Shown here one piece after another: positions 1-8,901 of a stretch of DNA of 13,586 nt. A model generated the notes under the pieces. That model worked only from the letters and a program-made list of their open reading frames with translations, was not told the DNA's origin and did not search any database. This DNA comes from Larix sibirica. Taxonomy: Eukaryota > Streptophyta > Pinopsida > Pinales > Pinaceae. The translations under genes and the position numbers were made by a program. Each line of letters begins with the position of its first letter. The stretch's first letter is position 1. The stretch spans positions 1 to 13,586 of the forward strand of contig NWUY0300004552.1 in the NCBI GenBank assembly GCA_004151065.3. Reading direction: 5' to 3'.

Positions 1-3
1 TTT

Positions 4-578
4 CTCAAACTAGAAATCAGTTTGAGTGTGGTTGATAACCGAATGAACCATCGGCAGTTTGAGGAGCTGCTGAATGCTGGATGCGGATGCGGGAGCTTAC
101 ATTGGGCGGATATGAAAGCATCCATGAAAGCACAATTTGGACCCAGAAATCAGTCGTGGATTACAAGGAACTAACTCATGGGACTCAAGCATGTCAAGCC
201 TTCAAGCCTACATTAAGTTGTATACCAGCCTCATGTTGGAAATTCCTGGCATGTACGATGTAGATCGCTTTTATAATTTTATGAAGGAACTTCAACCTTG
301 GGCATAGATGGAGTTGTGTAGGAATAACATGCAAAGTCCTACTGCAGCGATAGCCACAACATAAAAGCTACTTGACTAAAAGGAAGGGTCAAGCAAAAAC
401 TTGGAAGAAGATGCTTTGGGTGAGAAGAATGAAGGAAGGAATAAGAAGTCAACAAAGAACATGAAGCCATCCAGGAAGCAGGGAGGCAAGGAAACCGAAT
501 GCATCCAAAGATAAAAATGAACGAATAAATCTTTCTTGTTGGATTTGTGCATAGAATCACTACGGTAAGAATTTTCCA
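4..578 (+). pseudogene. Decayed Ty3/gypsy gag (capsid and zinc knuckle)
   Basis: Gag packages the element RNA in virus-like particles. The window opens in frame at base 4 with a short helical stretch containing NRMNHRQFEELLNA. This runs in the same frame into WADMKASMKAQF and NQSWITRN, a plant Retrotrans_gag pattern, up to a stop at 172. After an indel near 195-200 the family pattern resumes in another frame: YTSLMLEIPGM, then FYNFMKELQPWA, with stops at 305, 362 and 377. A lysine-rich linker follows (about 380-520). A CX2CX3HX4C zinc knuckle lies at 537-575: Cys 537, Cys 546 and His 558 are kept, the last Cys is Phe (573-575), and a stop sits inside at 552. The link between the first helix and the WADMKA segment is much shorter than usual, which suggests an in-frame deletion near 80-105. 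The start of gag and the 5' LTR lie outside the window. The family call is from recognised motifs, not a search. Confidence 0.8.
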
Positions 579-1000
579 CTAAGGAAGCATACTCTCAATG
601 CAACTGAGAAGGAAACGCGACCTTCGGTTGGTGTCATGAAAGTCTTGAATGTGGTGGTGGCAAACAAGTCTATCGTAAGTCAAGAGTAGGAATTCACAAG
701 ACTGAGTGATGTGGAAGTGGTGATAAATGGCCGAAGAAGTGTGGCCATGATTGATAATGGGGAAAATCGCATTTTTATCAAGGATGAAGTGGATAAGGAG
801 CTTGGGTTGGAGCTTGACCCTGTGCAAAACTCCTTTAAAGCAGTGAATTCATAAGTGGAAAATATAGTTGTCATGGCCAATGGAGTCTCTTTGAAGCTTG
901 CACTGTGGGAGGGAATTGTGAACTCTATAGTGGTGCCCATGGATGACTTTGATTTGGTCATGTGACAAGAGTTCATTAAGATGACAAAGATGACACCAAT
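579..1000 (+). pseudogene. Decayed Ty3/gypsy aspartic protease
   Basis: This is the retropepsin that would process the Gag-Pol polyprotein. It reads in the same frame as the zinc knuckle. VVINGRRSVAMIDNGENRIF (about 717-776) is the active-site region, with catalytic Asp at 753-755. The usual Thr/Ser after it is Asn, and the following Ala is Glu, which should inactivate the enzyme. ELGLELDPVQ, NSFKAVNS and VVPMDDFDLVM follow in the order expected of plant gypsy proteases. The Gly of the second conserved motif (L-G-x-x-F) is a TGA at 963-965, one base from GGA. Other in-frame stops are at 687 and 852. The remnant continues in frame into region X rather than into a recognisable reverse transcriptase. 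No promoter or splice signals are expected within the polyprotein. Confidence 0.8.
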
Positions 1001-2204
1001 CCCTCACTTAGACTCTTTGGTCATCCTCGAGAAAGAACAAACCCAAATGATTCATATTGTAGGGAGGAATTTAGGTCTAGCAGCACATATGAACGTGATG
1101 ATCATGGTTTCTACAAAGAGTCGAGTCAAGCCTTTGTATAGTAGAAAATGTGGGTGCATGCTTGTAGAAGGAAGATAAGATAGGAGAGATTCGGTGGAAA
1201 TCTCGGTCCAAACCAAGACAAACAATGGATTAATGAGGCCATTGGAAGAGAGGTTCACCATGATGGAAGCCATGGTGAACTCAATGAAAATCTCGGTAGA
1301 TGAAGCATGGGATGTAGGCTTAGGAGAGCAATGACCCACGGAAATGGAAAATGTGTGGATACCAGAAGGGTCAACCATAGAAACCGTGAACATAATGGAC
1401 TTGGTGCACACAAACTTTCCAACTAACTAAGAAAGCGAGCGGGTATCTTATGAGCCTTGGAGTGATTCCAAGGAAGTAGGCCAGATTTCCTTGGGTGCTC
1501 TTGGACAGGAGGATGATTTGGGTGATCCAGAAGTTACAAGGATGTGGACTGAAGGTGGTGGTGACATTGGCACAAATCCACCTCTCTTTATATACTTGAG
1601 AAGAAAGCAAAGCAACCTTGAGATAGAGTCGCATAAGATAGTGAAAGGCTGGAAATTTTATGCATTTGGAGGCAGTGGCCACGACGACCACTTGCCCAAT
1701 TCATTCCACTAGAGAAGTTGAAAGAAGGCTCACTATCCACAGGTAGGTAGCGAGCCAAGAAAGGGATGCCATGTTGATGGTGACCAAGCAAAAAGGAAAG
1801 TGTGGTGTGGCATTTGTTCAACAACAATTTTTACACTCATGGAGATAGAGGCAAGCAAGACTCTAGTTGGGCACAAGTATGACTTGTGTGAGGTAATCTT
1901 CATGATATCTTGGGGTTTATAAGTTACATGAGCACTTGGTGATGAAATCTAAAGTCTAAGACACGTCTAGGAAGCATGTACGAAAGCGCTGTGTAGGATT
2001 ATGTTGGTTCAAGATAATTGTGATAGAAACATTTCATGAGCTGGGAACAAAGCTGGATTAGCTACCCAAATTTCCTAGACATGATGGTGCAACACAACTA
2101 AGGATGAGGGTATTGAGCTAAGGGAAAGAGTGATATGAATCTTGTTAGGCATGATGAGTGGATGAGTACGTATGAACAAACAAACTTGAGAACAACAAGT
2201 TCTT
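1001..2204 (+). pseudogene. Region X, copy 1 (unrecognised coding remnant after protease)
   Basis: I do not recognise this product. It continues the protease frame from PHLDSLVILEKEQTQ. That one frame stays interpretable to about 1920, with stops at 1176, 1332, 1428, 1710 and 1719. Segments shared with copy 2 (2961-4152) include RKCGC, MEAMVNSMK, ENVW, WTEGG, YLRRK, FGGSGHD, QAKRK and GHKYDLCE. Frame conservation between the copies argues for former coding. A shared Cys/His pattern lies at Cys 1767, Cys 1806, Cys 1815, His 1872 and Cys 1887. No YxDD of reverse transcriptase, RNase H block or integrase motif was seen. After about 1920 the frame is unclear, although FHELGTKLD (about 2034-2060) recurs in copy 2. 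The segment could be a non-autonomous-element cargo, a very diverged pol part, or host sequence captured by the element. Confidence 0.55.
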
Positions 2205-2216
2205 GATGCTCAAGGC

Positions 2217-2823
2217 ATGAGTTTGACAAAGAGAAGCAAGTGTATTTATAGGCACGGAAACAAGGTAGACTTGGTGCCACGTTGAGTTGGATGTGAATTC
2301 AAGGCGTCCAAATCATTTGGGCACCTTGCAGACCCAACTGATGACACATAGGAGTGTGCCTAGTGGATGCACCTATCTATGGCTTAGACACAGGCTCACT
2401 TAATTCACAACATGGAATGCCAAGGAGTTGTGAGCAAGACTTCGTGAAAAAGGAAAGGCACACGGAGACGAATTTGGGCTCAAGCGAGGGTGCATGCAGA
2501 CCAGGAAGCAGGCATGCATACTGGCTATACACCATCAGGACCACCTTGAGTGGGGTGCACACCTCCTTAATACAAGGGATAAGGTTGGCACCACACACTA
2601 TAAATGAGGGTCACATTTGGGCATAAGTCATCAATCAATGATCAATTCATTGAACATAACCAAGAGAGACGAGTCTAACATTGAGTGCACTTAGGAACGG
2701 AGCTAGGAGAACTTGGTAGATAGGTCGCATTAGCATAAGGTTGGGCGCATTTTACTTGGTGCACTTAGTGGAAAATTGGGTGCACTTGCAAAATGGCCGA
2801 ACTTGGTAGCAGGCTGGGCACAT
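2217..2823 (+). repeat. 5'-truncated LTR fragment, copy 1
   Basis: From ATGAGTTTGACAAAGAGA at 2217 this stretch aligns by eye with the LTR at 4592-5179, including the TATA region and the CATCAATCAATGATCAA block. It lacks the LTR 5' end and the polypurine tract. Relative to copy 2, about 439 bp (4153-4591) are missing between region X and this fragment. The homology ends at GGGCACATA (about 2815-2823). There the sequence switches abruptly to the protease tail, while the fuller LTR continues past 5179. This is a rearrangement scar, not a normal LTR end. Confidence 0.65.
2599..2605 (+). promoter_or_regulatory. TATA-like box in the truncated LTR
   Basis: TATAAAT sits at the place matching CTATAAAAGG in the fuller LTR and is followed by the same CATCAATCAATGATCAA block. 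A second TATA-like TATTTATA lies at 2242-2249. Either could be the former U3 promoter. Activity is unknown. Confidence 0.4.
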
Positions 2824-2978
2824 ATTATCCCTCACTTGGACTATTTGGTAGATAGGTTGCATTAACATAAGGTTGGGTGCACTTTACTTGGTGCACTTAG
2901 TGGAAAATTGGGTGCACTTGCAGAATGGCCAAACTTGGTAGCAGGTTGGGCACATATTATCCCTCACTTGGACTATTT
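2713..2978 (+). repeat. 132-bp direct tandem duplication (two units)
   Basis: Unit A starts at 2713 and unit B at 2845, both with TTGGTAGATAGGT. The 132-bp period holds without indels to CTATTT at 2846 and 2978, and few substitutions separate the units. Each unit contains LTR sequence followed by the first bases of the protease tail (CCCTCACTTGGACTATTT). The LTR/protease junction was therefore present before the unit was duplicated. Confidence 0.9.
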
Positions 2979-4152
2979 GACCATCATTGAGAAAGACGAA
3001 ACTCACATGAATTCTATCGTACGGAAGCATTTAGGTGCAATAAAACAGATGAACACGGCGAGCAAGGTTGCTGCAAATAGTCATGTCAAGCATTTGGATG
3101 GTAGAAAATGTGGGTGCGTGGTAGCAAAAGGAAGATCATATAGGAGATCCAGTAATAAGTTCAGTGCAAATTGAGACAAACAATGGCTTATTGAAGTCAT
3201 TGGAAGAGAGCTTCGCCACGATGGAAGCCATGGTGAACTCAATGAAATCCTTAGTAGAGGAAGAATGGGATGTAGACTTAGGAGAGAAGCTACCCATGGG
3301 GATGGAAAATGTGTGGACAATAGAAGGGTCAAGCCATAGAAACTGTGAACACAATGGACTTAGTGAACAAATACTTTCCAACTCACTAAGAAAGTGAGGG
3401 GGTATCTTGCGTGACTTGGGGTGGTTCCAATGAAGTAGGACAGAGTTCCATGGGTGTGCTTGGATAGAAGGGCGAGTTGGGTGATACAGAACTGGAAAGG
3501 TTGTGGACTGAAGGTGGTAGTGGCATTGGCACAAATATTCCTCTCTTGCTATATTTAAGAAGGAAGAAAATCAACCCTGAGATAGAGTTGCATGAGATAT
3601 ATATGGGACGGAGAGTTGATACATTTGGAGGTAGTGGCCATGACAACCAATTTCCCAATTCATCCCACTAGAGCAGTTAGAAGGTGGTTAGCTATCCATG
3701 GGTATGTAGCAACCCAAGAAAAGGGTGCCATGGTGATGGTTCCCAAGCAAAAAGGAAATTTTTTTGTGGCACTTGTTCAACAACATTTTTTAAACTCATG
3801 GAGACAAAGGAAAGAAAGAGTGAATATGGGCACAAGTATGACTTGTGTGAGGAAATATTCATGATATCTTGGGGTTTCTAAGTTGCGGAAGCACTTGGTC
3901 ATGAAAATTGAAGTCCACGAAGCATGCAAGAAATAGCTAGGTAGTAGTACGTTGGTTCAAGAGACTTGTGACAGAGGCATTTCATGAGTCGGGCGCGAAG
4001 TTGGATTAGATACCCAAATTGCCTAGACATGATGTTGCAATGCAACTGAGCATGAGGGGATTGAGCTAATGGAAAGAGTGAGATGAATCTTGTTAGGATT
4101 GACGAGTTGATGAGTAAGTCCGAACAAACAAACTTGATAAAAACAAGTTCTT
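2961..4152 (+). pseudogene. Protease tail plus region X, copy 2
   Basis: This is a second copy of 1001-2204, starting at CCCTCACTT and running to ACAAGTTCTT. The open pieces are split among frames: PHLDYLTIIEKDETH through RKCGC (to about 3174), MEAMVNSMKSLVEEEWD (about 3170-3397), WTEGG through FGGSGHD (3477-3671), and GCHGD through GHKYDLCEE (3684-3881). Copy 2 therefore has its own frameshifts but keeps the same peptide segments as copy 1. The Cys/His pattern is kept with identical spacing: Cys 3726, Cys 3765, Cys 3774, His 3831, Cys 3846. FHESGAKLD and PKLPRHD (about 3980-4030) match copy 1. No upstream gag or protease catalytic core accompanies this copy. I do not recognise the function, and no polymerase or integrase motif was found. 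Confidence 0.55.
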
Positions 4153-4404
4153 TAGCACTTGGATGGCCTTGTTAAGAAGGTTGATTGGCGCTACAATAGA
4201 TGGCAATAGCATTGGACATATGCTTTTGGATGGAATTAGGTGCATACATTCGAGCATAAGCATTGAATATTTGAGATAGGAAAGTAGTGTGGAATCTTGG
4301 TGACTCACCGTGTTATTTTGGATGGAGGCATTAAGGTAGAAGCAGGTGTGAGAAGAAGGCTTACAACTCAATGGATGTTGTCAAGGACGACAACAACTTC
4401 TAGT
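4153..4404 (+). other. 3' end of the element's internal region, present only in copy 2
   Basis: This stretch lies between region X and the polypurine tract and has no counterpart in copy 1. One frame reads VTHRVILDGG (about 4299-4328) towards the LTR, but I cannot assign a domain. It may be the 3' non-coding or C-terminal part of the element that was deleted from copy 1. Confidence 0.4.
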
Positions 4405-4413
4405 GGGGGAAGA
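4402..4413 (+). promoter_or_regulatory. Polypurine tract before the 3' LTR
   Basis: AGTGGGGGAAGA lies directly before TGTCACGCC. A purine tract immediately before a TG-starting LTR primes plus-strand DNA synthesis in plant Ty3/gypsy elements, and TGTCACGCC is a frequent LTR start. This is the best single-base anchor in the element and fixes its orientation as plus. Confidence 0.75.
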
Positions 4414-5763
4414 TGTCACGCCATCAACACTGGTGCTCAATGGTTTCCATTCTTCATGTCACAATGGTATATGACAACAAAGTATGGTGTGACAAAGCTA
4501 AGTGTGTTTCAAGGGAAACATAGCAGGTGTGATGCGTTCTATGGAGCCTAGCAGTAACAAGGCAAGCCAATTACAATACATTGCCTAAAAAATGAGTTTG
4601 ACAAAGAGATGCAAGTGTCTTTATAGGAACACACACATGGTATACTTAGTTCCAGGTTGAGTAGGAAGTGAACCTCCCAAATCATGTGGGCAGCTTGCAG
4701 ACCTAATGAATAACACATAGGGGCACATGCTTGGTCGACACACCCATGGATGGATTGGATGCAAGCTCACTTGATGCACCACATGAGATGTGAAGGTGTT
4801 GAAAGGAATAATTCGGGCACAAGGAAAGGAACATAGAGACAACTATGGGCTCAAGCGAGGCTGCACTTGGACCGGGCATCGAGCATGCACTTCATCTAAA
4901 CACCATCAGGACAACCTTGAGTGGGGAACACACCTCCTTAAGAAAAGGGAGAAGGTTGGTGCCACACACTATAAAAGGAGGGAAACACTTGGGCATAAGG
5001 CATCAATCAATGATCAAGTCATTGAACATAACCAAGAGAGACAGGTTTAAGGTTGGGTGCGATTAAGAGAAAAACTAAGTGCACTTGGTAGACAGGTCGC
5101 ATTGGCAGAAGGTTGGGAGCTCTTTATTGGGCACACTTAGGGGTAGACTAAGCATAGATTGCAACAGGATGGGCACATAGTGCAAATTGCGCAATTTGCA
5201 GTAGACAAGTCACACTTAGTAGCGGATTGGGTGCACCTTGCAGGCAGGGTACATTTGAAAGTTCGATAGGAAGAGATGAGCGCAAGACAAATCTAGGTGT
5301 GCACGAGGTTAGGACAACAAGGGAACATAGGTTGAAAGGAAGTATTGAGTTTGGGAGCTCTTGCCTTGGGAACGAAGGTGGCAAGGAAGTCTTGATGGTT
5401 GTCGGTAGTGGTCGGGAACCACCTTGTACATTGTATACTATTGGATAGATATTTGGGAACTCTTCTTGAGTGTCACACCTATCTCTTGTGTATTGTGTCG
5501 TGGAATCTTGTTTATTGTTTCATGAATAAGACATAACCATATAATTGACTAAGTGTTGAACTAAGTAACTGTTGGATATGTAAGTTGAGTATGACTTGTG
5601 GTGATCTAATATCTTGTATCTCAAGGAATAGTTATTGGAAGACCTTTAGTGAAGAGGCGTAGTATCGGTGTAATAGTCGCAAGCTGGCTATGCCCTTATG
5701 GGAGAGGCATGCCAGTACAACACTCTCCTTTAAGAAGAAAACAAAAAAAATGGGGCACTTCTC
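4414..5763 (+). repeat. LTR of the Ty3/gypsy element (3' end uncertain)
   Basis: The start is set by TGTCACGCC right after the polypurine tract. Positions 4592-5179 match the truncated LTR at 2217-2823, which confirms the sequence is repeated in the element. The inferred promoter is at 4969-4978, and a polyadenylation-like GAATAAGA lies near 5523. The end is not certain. TGGCGTCGTGATAGG at 5765 looks like either a mutated primer-binding site just after an LTR, or a mutated inverted copy of the LTR start (compare TGGCGTGACA). Either reading puts the end near 5760-5777, for a length of about 1.35 kb. No second full LTR or target-site duplication is available in the window. Confidence 0.6.
4969..4978 (+). 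promoter_or_regulatory. TATA box in the LTR
   Basis: CTATAAAAGG is a near-consensus TATA box. It is conserved in position with the truncated copy at 2599. A weaker TTTATAGG upstream (about 4619) matches TATTTATAGG at 2242, so the LTR has two TATA candidates about 350 bp apart. Confidence 0.5.
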
Positions 5764-5764
5764 C

Positions 5765-5779
5765 TGGCGTCGTGATAGG
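5765..5779 (+). other. Possible degenerate primer-binding site
   Basis: TGGCGTCGTGATAGG matches the tRNA-Asp-type primer-binding site known from some plant gypsy elements (TGGCGCCGTTGCCGG) at 10 of 15 bases. It lies about where the LTR should end. If real, an internal region would begin here, so the LTR would be shared with or belong to a second element downstream. Random similarity or a mutated LTR terminus is equally possible. Confidence 0.25.
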
Positions 5780-6566
5780 AACCCTCTTTAGGACCGGTCT
5801 CCTTTCTTGCTAATCGGGCTTGATGCTCTAGCAAAGACACCTCAACATAAGCCTATGAGAGTGGTTGTAGTGGAAGAACTATGCACCTTCTTCTTGTTCT
5901 CACTGAAGCAAGGGTGAAATCCCTTTTTGGAAATTAAATTATAGCCATCATCATCGAGGGTAGAAGTGTCAACTATATTTTTTTCTTTCATAGTGGTTAA
6001 ATTTTCATTTGTGAACGCATAGGTATTAGAATAACATTGATATTAGTGTTACTCTCTCCACATAATGGAGATTCTTCGTCGTAGTTTTTCTAGAAAACAT
6101 GGCACCTCTAAGCCCTCAATTTTCCACACACATTATTGAATGTCAACACACATATTTGTACTTGTGGAATAACTCTTAACCACTTTAATTGACACTAAAG
6201 AAAATGTGCATCGACATACTTCAAAGATCATCCTCACATGCTCTAAAACCTTTACAAATGTGCTCATTATTGAGGAGGGGAATGTAACGTGTGATTGTAG
6301 TTATGTGAATGGTATCCTGCTCACAAGGAACTATTGTGGTGCGAGGCATGTAACCGTAAAAAGGAATTGATCATCATGTGAATTTACCACTACATTGACA
6401 AAAAAGGTATTCCAAACAAAAATAACAATCTCAGGGGCTGGCATCATTTGTCCATTGTAGGCAGGAAAACATAAGGCAATCTACACATTCAAGATAATTC
6501 CATGCCATAAAATAGATGGAATCATGATTTAACATATGCAAGTTATAACCATGAAGGATGGGATTA
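5780..6566. other. AT-rich stretch without a recognised gene
   Basis: No open frame with family resemblance, no tRNA and no convincing repeat boundary was seen on either strand. It could be the decayed internal region of another element or plain intergenic DNA. Confidence 0.5.
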
Positions 6567-6619
6567 TTTATGGTTCAAGGACATTCATGATCCTCACGGC
6601 TTTATGGTTCAAGGACATT
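6567..6619 (+). repeat. Two 19-bp direct repeats, 34-bp period
   Basis: TTTATGGTTCAAGGACATT occurs exactly at 6567-6585 and 6601-6619, with 15 bp between. It lies immediately before the start of the larger direct repeat at 6625. Confidence 0.9.
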
Positions 6620-6624
6620 TAACA

Positions 6625-7420
6625 CCTCTTCCCCTCTAGTAAACTCATAACACCTCTCATCCTCTCAACATCCATCTTGTACTATCATATTCATTTTTAA
6701 TATAATATTTACATATATTTCCATATTATTCCATATTATGAAAGTTTACTCACCAGAAATAAAAATACTTATAGCAATTATATACTTAACCATTCATTAA
6801 TAAAACCTTGGCCTTCATCTCTATACTAAGAATCCATAGAATACATTTACACATGGGTTATATAGAGGTCCGAGAAGAGAAGTGAGGAAATAAATAATAG
6901 AGTGGAGCCTATTCTCATAACAATACTTACATAAATGTTGGACAACCTTTGATATTTATAAGGCTTTGCTACTAGATGGTTGGATACATGTGACGCCCAC
7001 GTACTCTTGCATTCAAAGAAGGATTAAACATATCAAAATAAGTTAATAGGAGGTCGATATGGGCAAGCGAATATAAATGGACAAAGTTTCTTAGCTTGTC
7101 CTCATCCTTAAATGGGACTAAAGGAGGTTTAGGCCTCTAGTCTTCTTTGGATAATACTTTCTAGCATTTATGAATCAAGTCACTTGCCACCTCAAAACTG
7201 TCATTATCCTACTCATGATAAATATATTCCAATACTAAGATGCTATGATATAAATATCAAGATTTTTAATATATCAAGGAAAAAGCAATATGAAGATTTT
7301 TTTAGTTTTGATAATGTTATACACATAATTTTTCATGTCATAATTATATAAATATAATGTAAAATATGCATAATATTTTTTAAGTTGAAAAGAGTTCAAG
7401 CTTCATGAAAATGATTATTA
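6625..7420 (+). repeat. Unclassified direct repeat, copy 1 (about 796 bp)
   Basis: It matches 7993-8901 by eye from CCTCTTCCCCTCTAGTAAAC to ATGAAAATGATTATTA, with scattered substitutions and small indels. It is AT-rich, with no open frame conserved between copies. It does not begin TG or end CA, and neither a primer-binding site nor a polypurine tract flanks the 572-bp spacer. An LTR pair is therefore not supported. A segmental duplication or two insertions of an unnamed repeat family are both possible. Confidence 0.85.
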
Positions 7421-7992
7421 ATATTCCATTCAAATTTAGGCATCCATCCCCAATCTAACCTATGATTCAATAACCATGGCATTCACATCCACTGCCTACC
7501 TAACAGAAGAAAGACATTTTTTGTTCTGTGCTCAACTTCCCTTGGGAATATTCTTCCTTCTACTTCTATCAATACACGTAGGAAGAACACATCTTACTAT
7601 TTGTCTTCTAAAATGCCATTATAGAAAACATGTTGGTTCTCAGGCGCACATGAAGGCTTCTATGCTCCCTGAGGTTTATATCTTAGTCTAAAACATGAAG
7701 TTTACATCTTAATCTAGAGTTTATGAGGTTGCATTTTTCATAACATGGGTGTTTGAACATCATAATGGTGAGTGTGAGTGAAATCTAATTACAATAGGAA
7801 TATTATGTACGAGTATGGATGATAAACAAATTAACATCAGGATTGTACCTAGTCCCCCATGTCTTCATAGTTATCTAAGGTAGACTTCCTAATCCTTCAA
7901 CACATCATCATATTTAAATAAAGTACATGATGATGATGAAAGGTAAGAGTTAAGGAAAATATGAGTAATTCTTCTCTTTGTGATCTCACTTT
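7421..7992. other. Spacer between the direct repeats, no supported gene
   Basis: It contains a 71-codon open frame (7476-7691, plus) with a hydrophobic stretch (LPLGIFFLLLLSIHV) but no recognisable family, start context or neighbours to support it. It also has small ATG/ATGATG runs near 7928-7940. I would not call a gene here. Confidence 0.4.
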
Positions 7993-8901
7993 CCTCTTTC
8001 CCTCTAGTAAACTCATAACACCTCTCATCCTCTCAACATCCATCTTGTACTATCATATAAAGTTTTAATATAATATTTATATATATTATTCTATATTATG
8101 AAAGTTTACTCACAAGAAAGGAAAAAAAAACAAAAAAACATACTTATAGAAATTATATACTCAGCCATTCATTAATAAAACCTTGACCTTCATCTCTATA
8201 CTAAGAATCCATACAATACATTTACACGTGTCACATAAAGGTCCGAGAAGAGAAGTGAGGAAATAAATAATAGAGTGGAGTCTTTTCTCATAACAATACT
8301 TGCATAAATGCTGGACAACCTTTGATCTTTATAAGGCTTTGCTACTAGATGGTTGGATACATGTGATGCCCACGTACTTGGCATACAAAGAATGATTAAA
8401 CATATCAAAATAAGATAATGGAAGGAGGTCGATATGAGTAAGCGAATATAAATGGACAAACTTGTCTAAGCTTGTCCTAATCCTTCCCATTTAAAGTGGG
8501 ATTAAAGGAGGTTTAGGCCTCTAGTCTTCTTTGGATAATACTTTTTAGCATACTTTTTAGCATTTATCAATCAAGTCACTTGCCACCTCAAAACTGTCAT
8601 TATCCTACTTATGATAAATATATTCCAATACTAAGATGTTATCATATAAATATCAAGATTTTTAATATTTAAATACTAAGATGTTAGGATATAAATATCA
8701 AGAAAAAAAGCAAGATTTTTAATATTCAAATACTAAGATGTTAGGATATAAATATCAAGAAAAAAAGCAATATGAAGATTTTTTAGTTTTGATAATGTTA
8801 TACACATAATTTTTCATGTCATAATTATATAAATATAATGTAAAATATGTATAATATTTTTTAAGTTGAAAAGAGTTAAAGCTTCATGAAAATGATTATT
8901 A
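7993..8901 (+). repeat. Unclassified direct repeat, copy 2 (about 909 bp)
   Basis: This is the second copy of 6625-7420 in the same orientation, with starts offset by 1368 bp. It is longer mainly because of a minisatellite at 8627-8780 and a small duplication of ACTTTTTAGCAT near 8540-8562. The minus-strand open frame at 8196-8459 is interrupted in copy 1, so it is not treated as a gene. Confidence 0.85.
8627..8780 (+). repeat. Short minisatellite inside repeat copy 2
   Basis: AATACTAAGATGTTA begins at 8627, 8672 and 8729, giving units of 45 and 57 bp and a third unit that passes into unique sequence. The 57-bp unit adds AAAAAAAGCAAG. Copy 1 of the large repeat has only one unit (near 7232), so the expansion is specific to copy 2. 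Confidence 0.85.

Noticed and set aside
1052-1411. Long minus-strand open frame across region X
   Set aside because: It lies opposite a plus frame conserved in both copies and has no family resemblance.
2713-2978. CRISPR-like repeat array
   Set aside because: Only two 132-bp contiguous units with no spacers, derived from retroelement sequence.
3136-3534. 132-codon minus-strand open frame
   Set aside because: It is a shadow of the region X copy 2 coding remnant.
3592-3864. Alternative plus frame in X (RRWLAIHGYVATQEKG type)
   Set aside because: The matching frame in copy 1 has several stops, while the other frame is open in both copies over this part.
6625-8901. LTR retrotransposon with the large repeats as LTRs
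   Set aside because: The repeats do not start TG or end CA, the spacer is only 572 bp, and no primer-binding site, polypurine tract or gag/pol is present.
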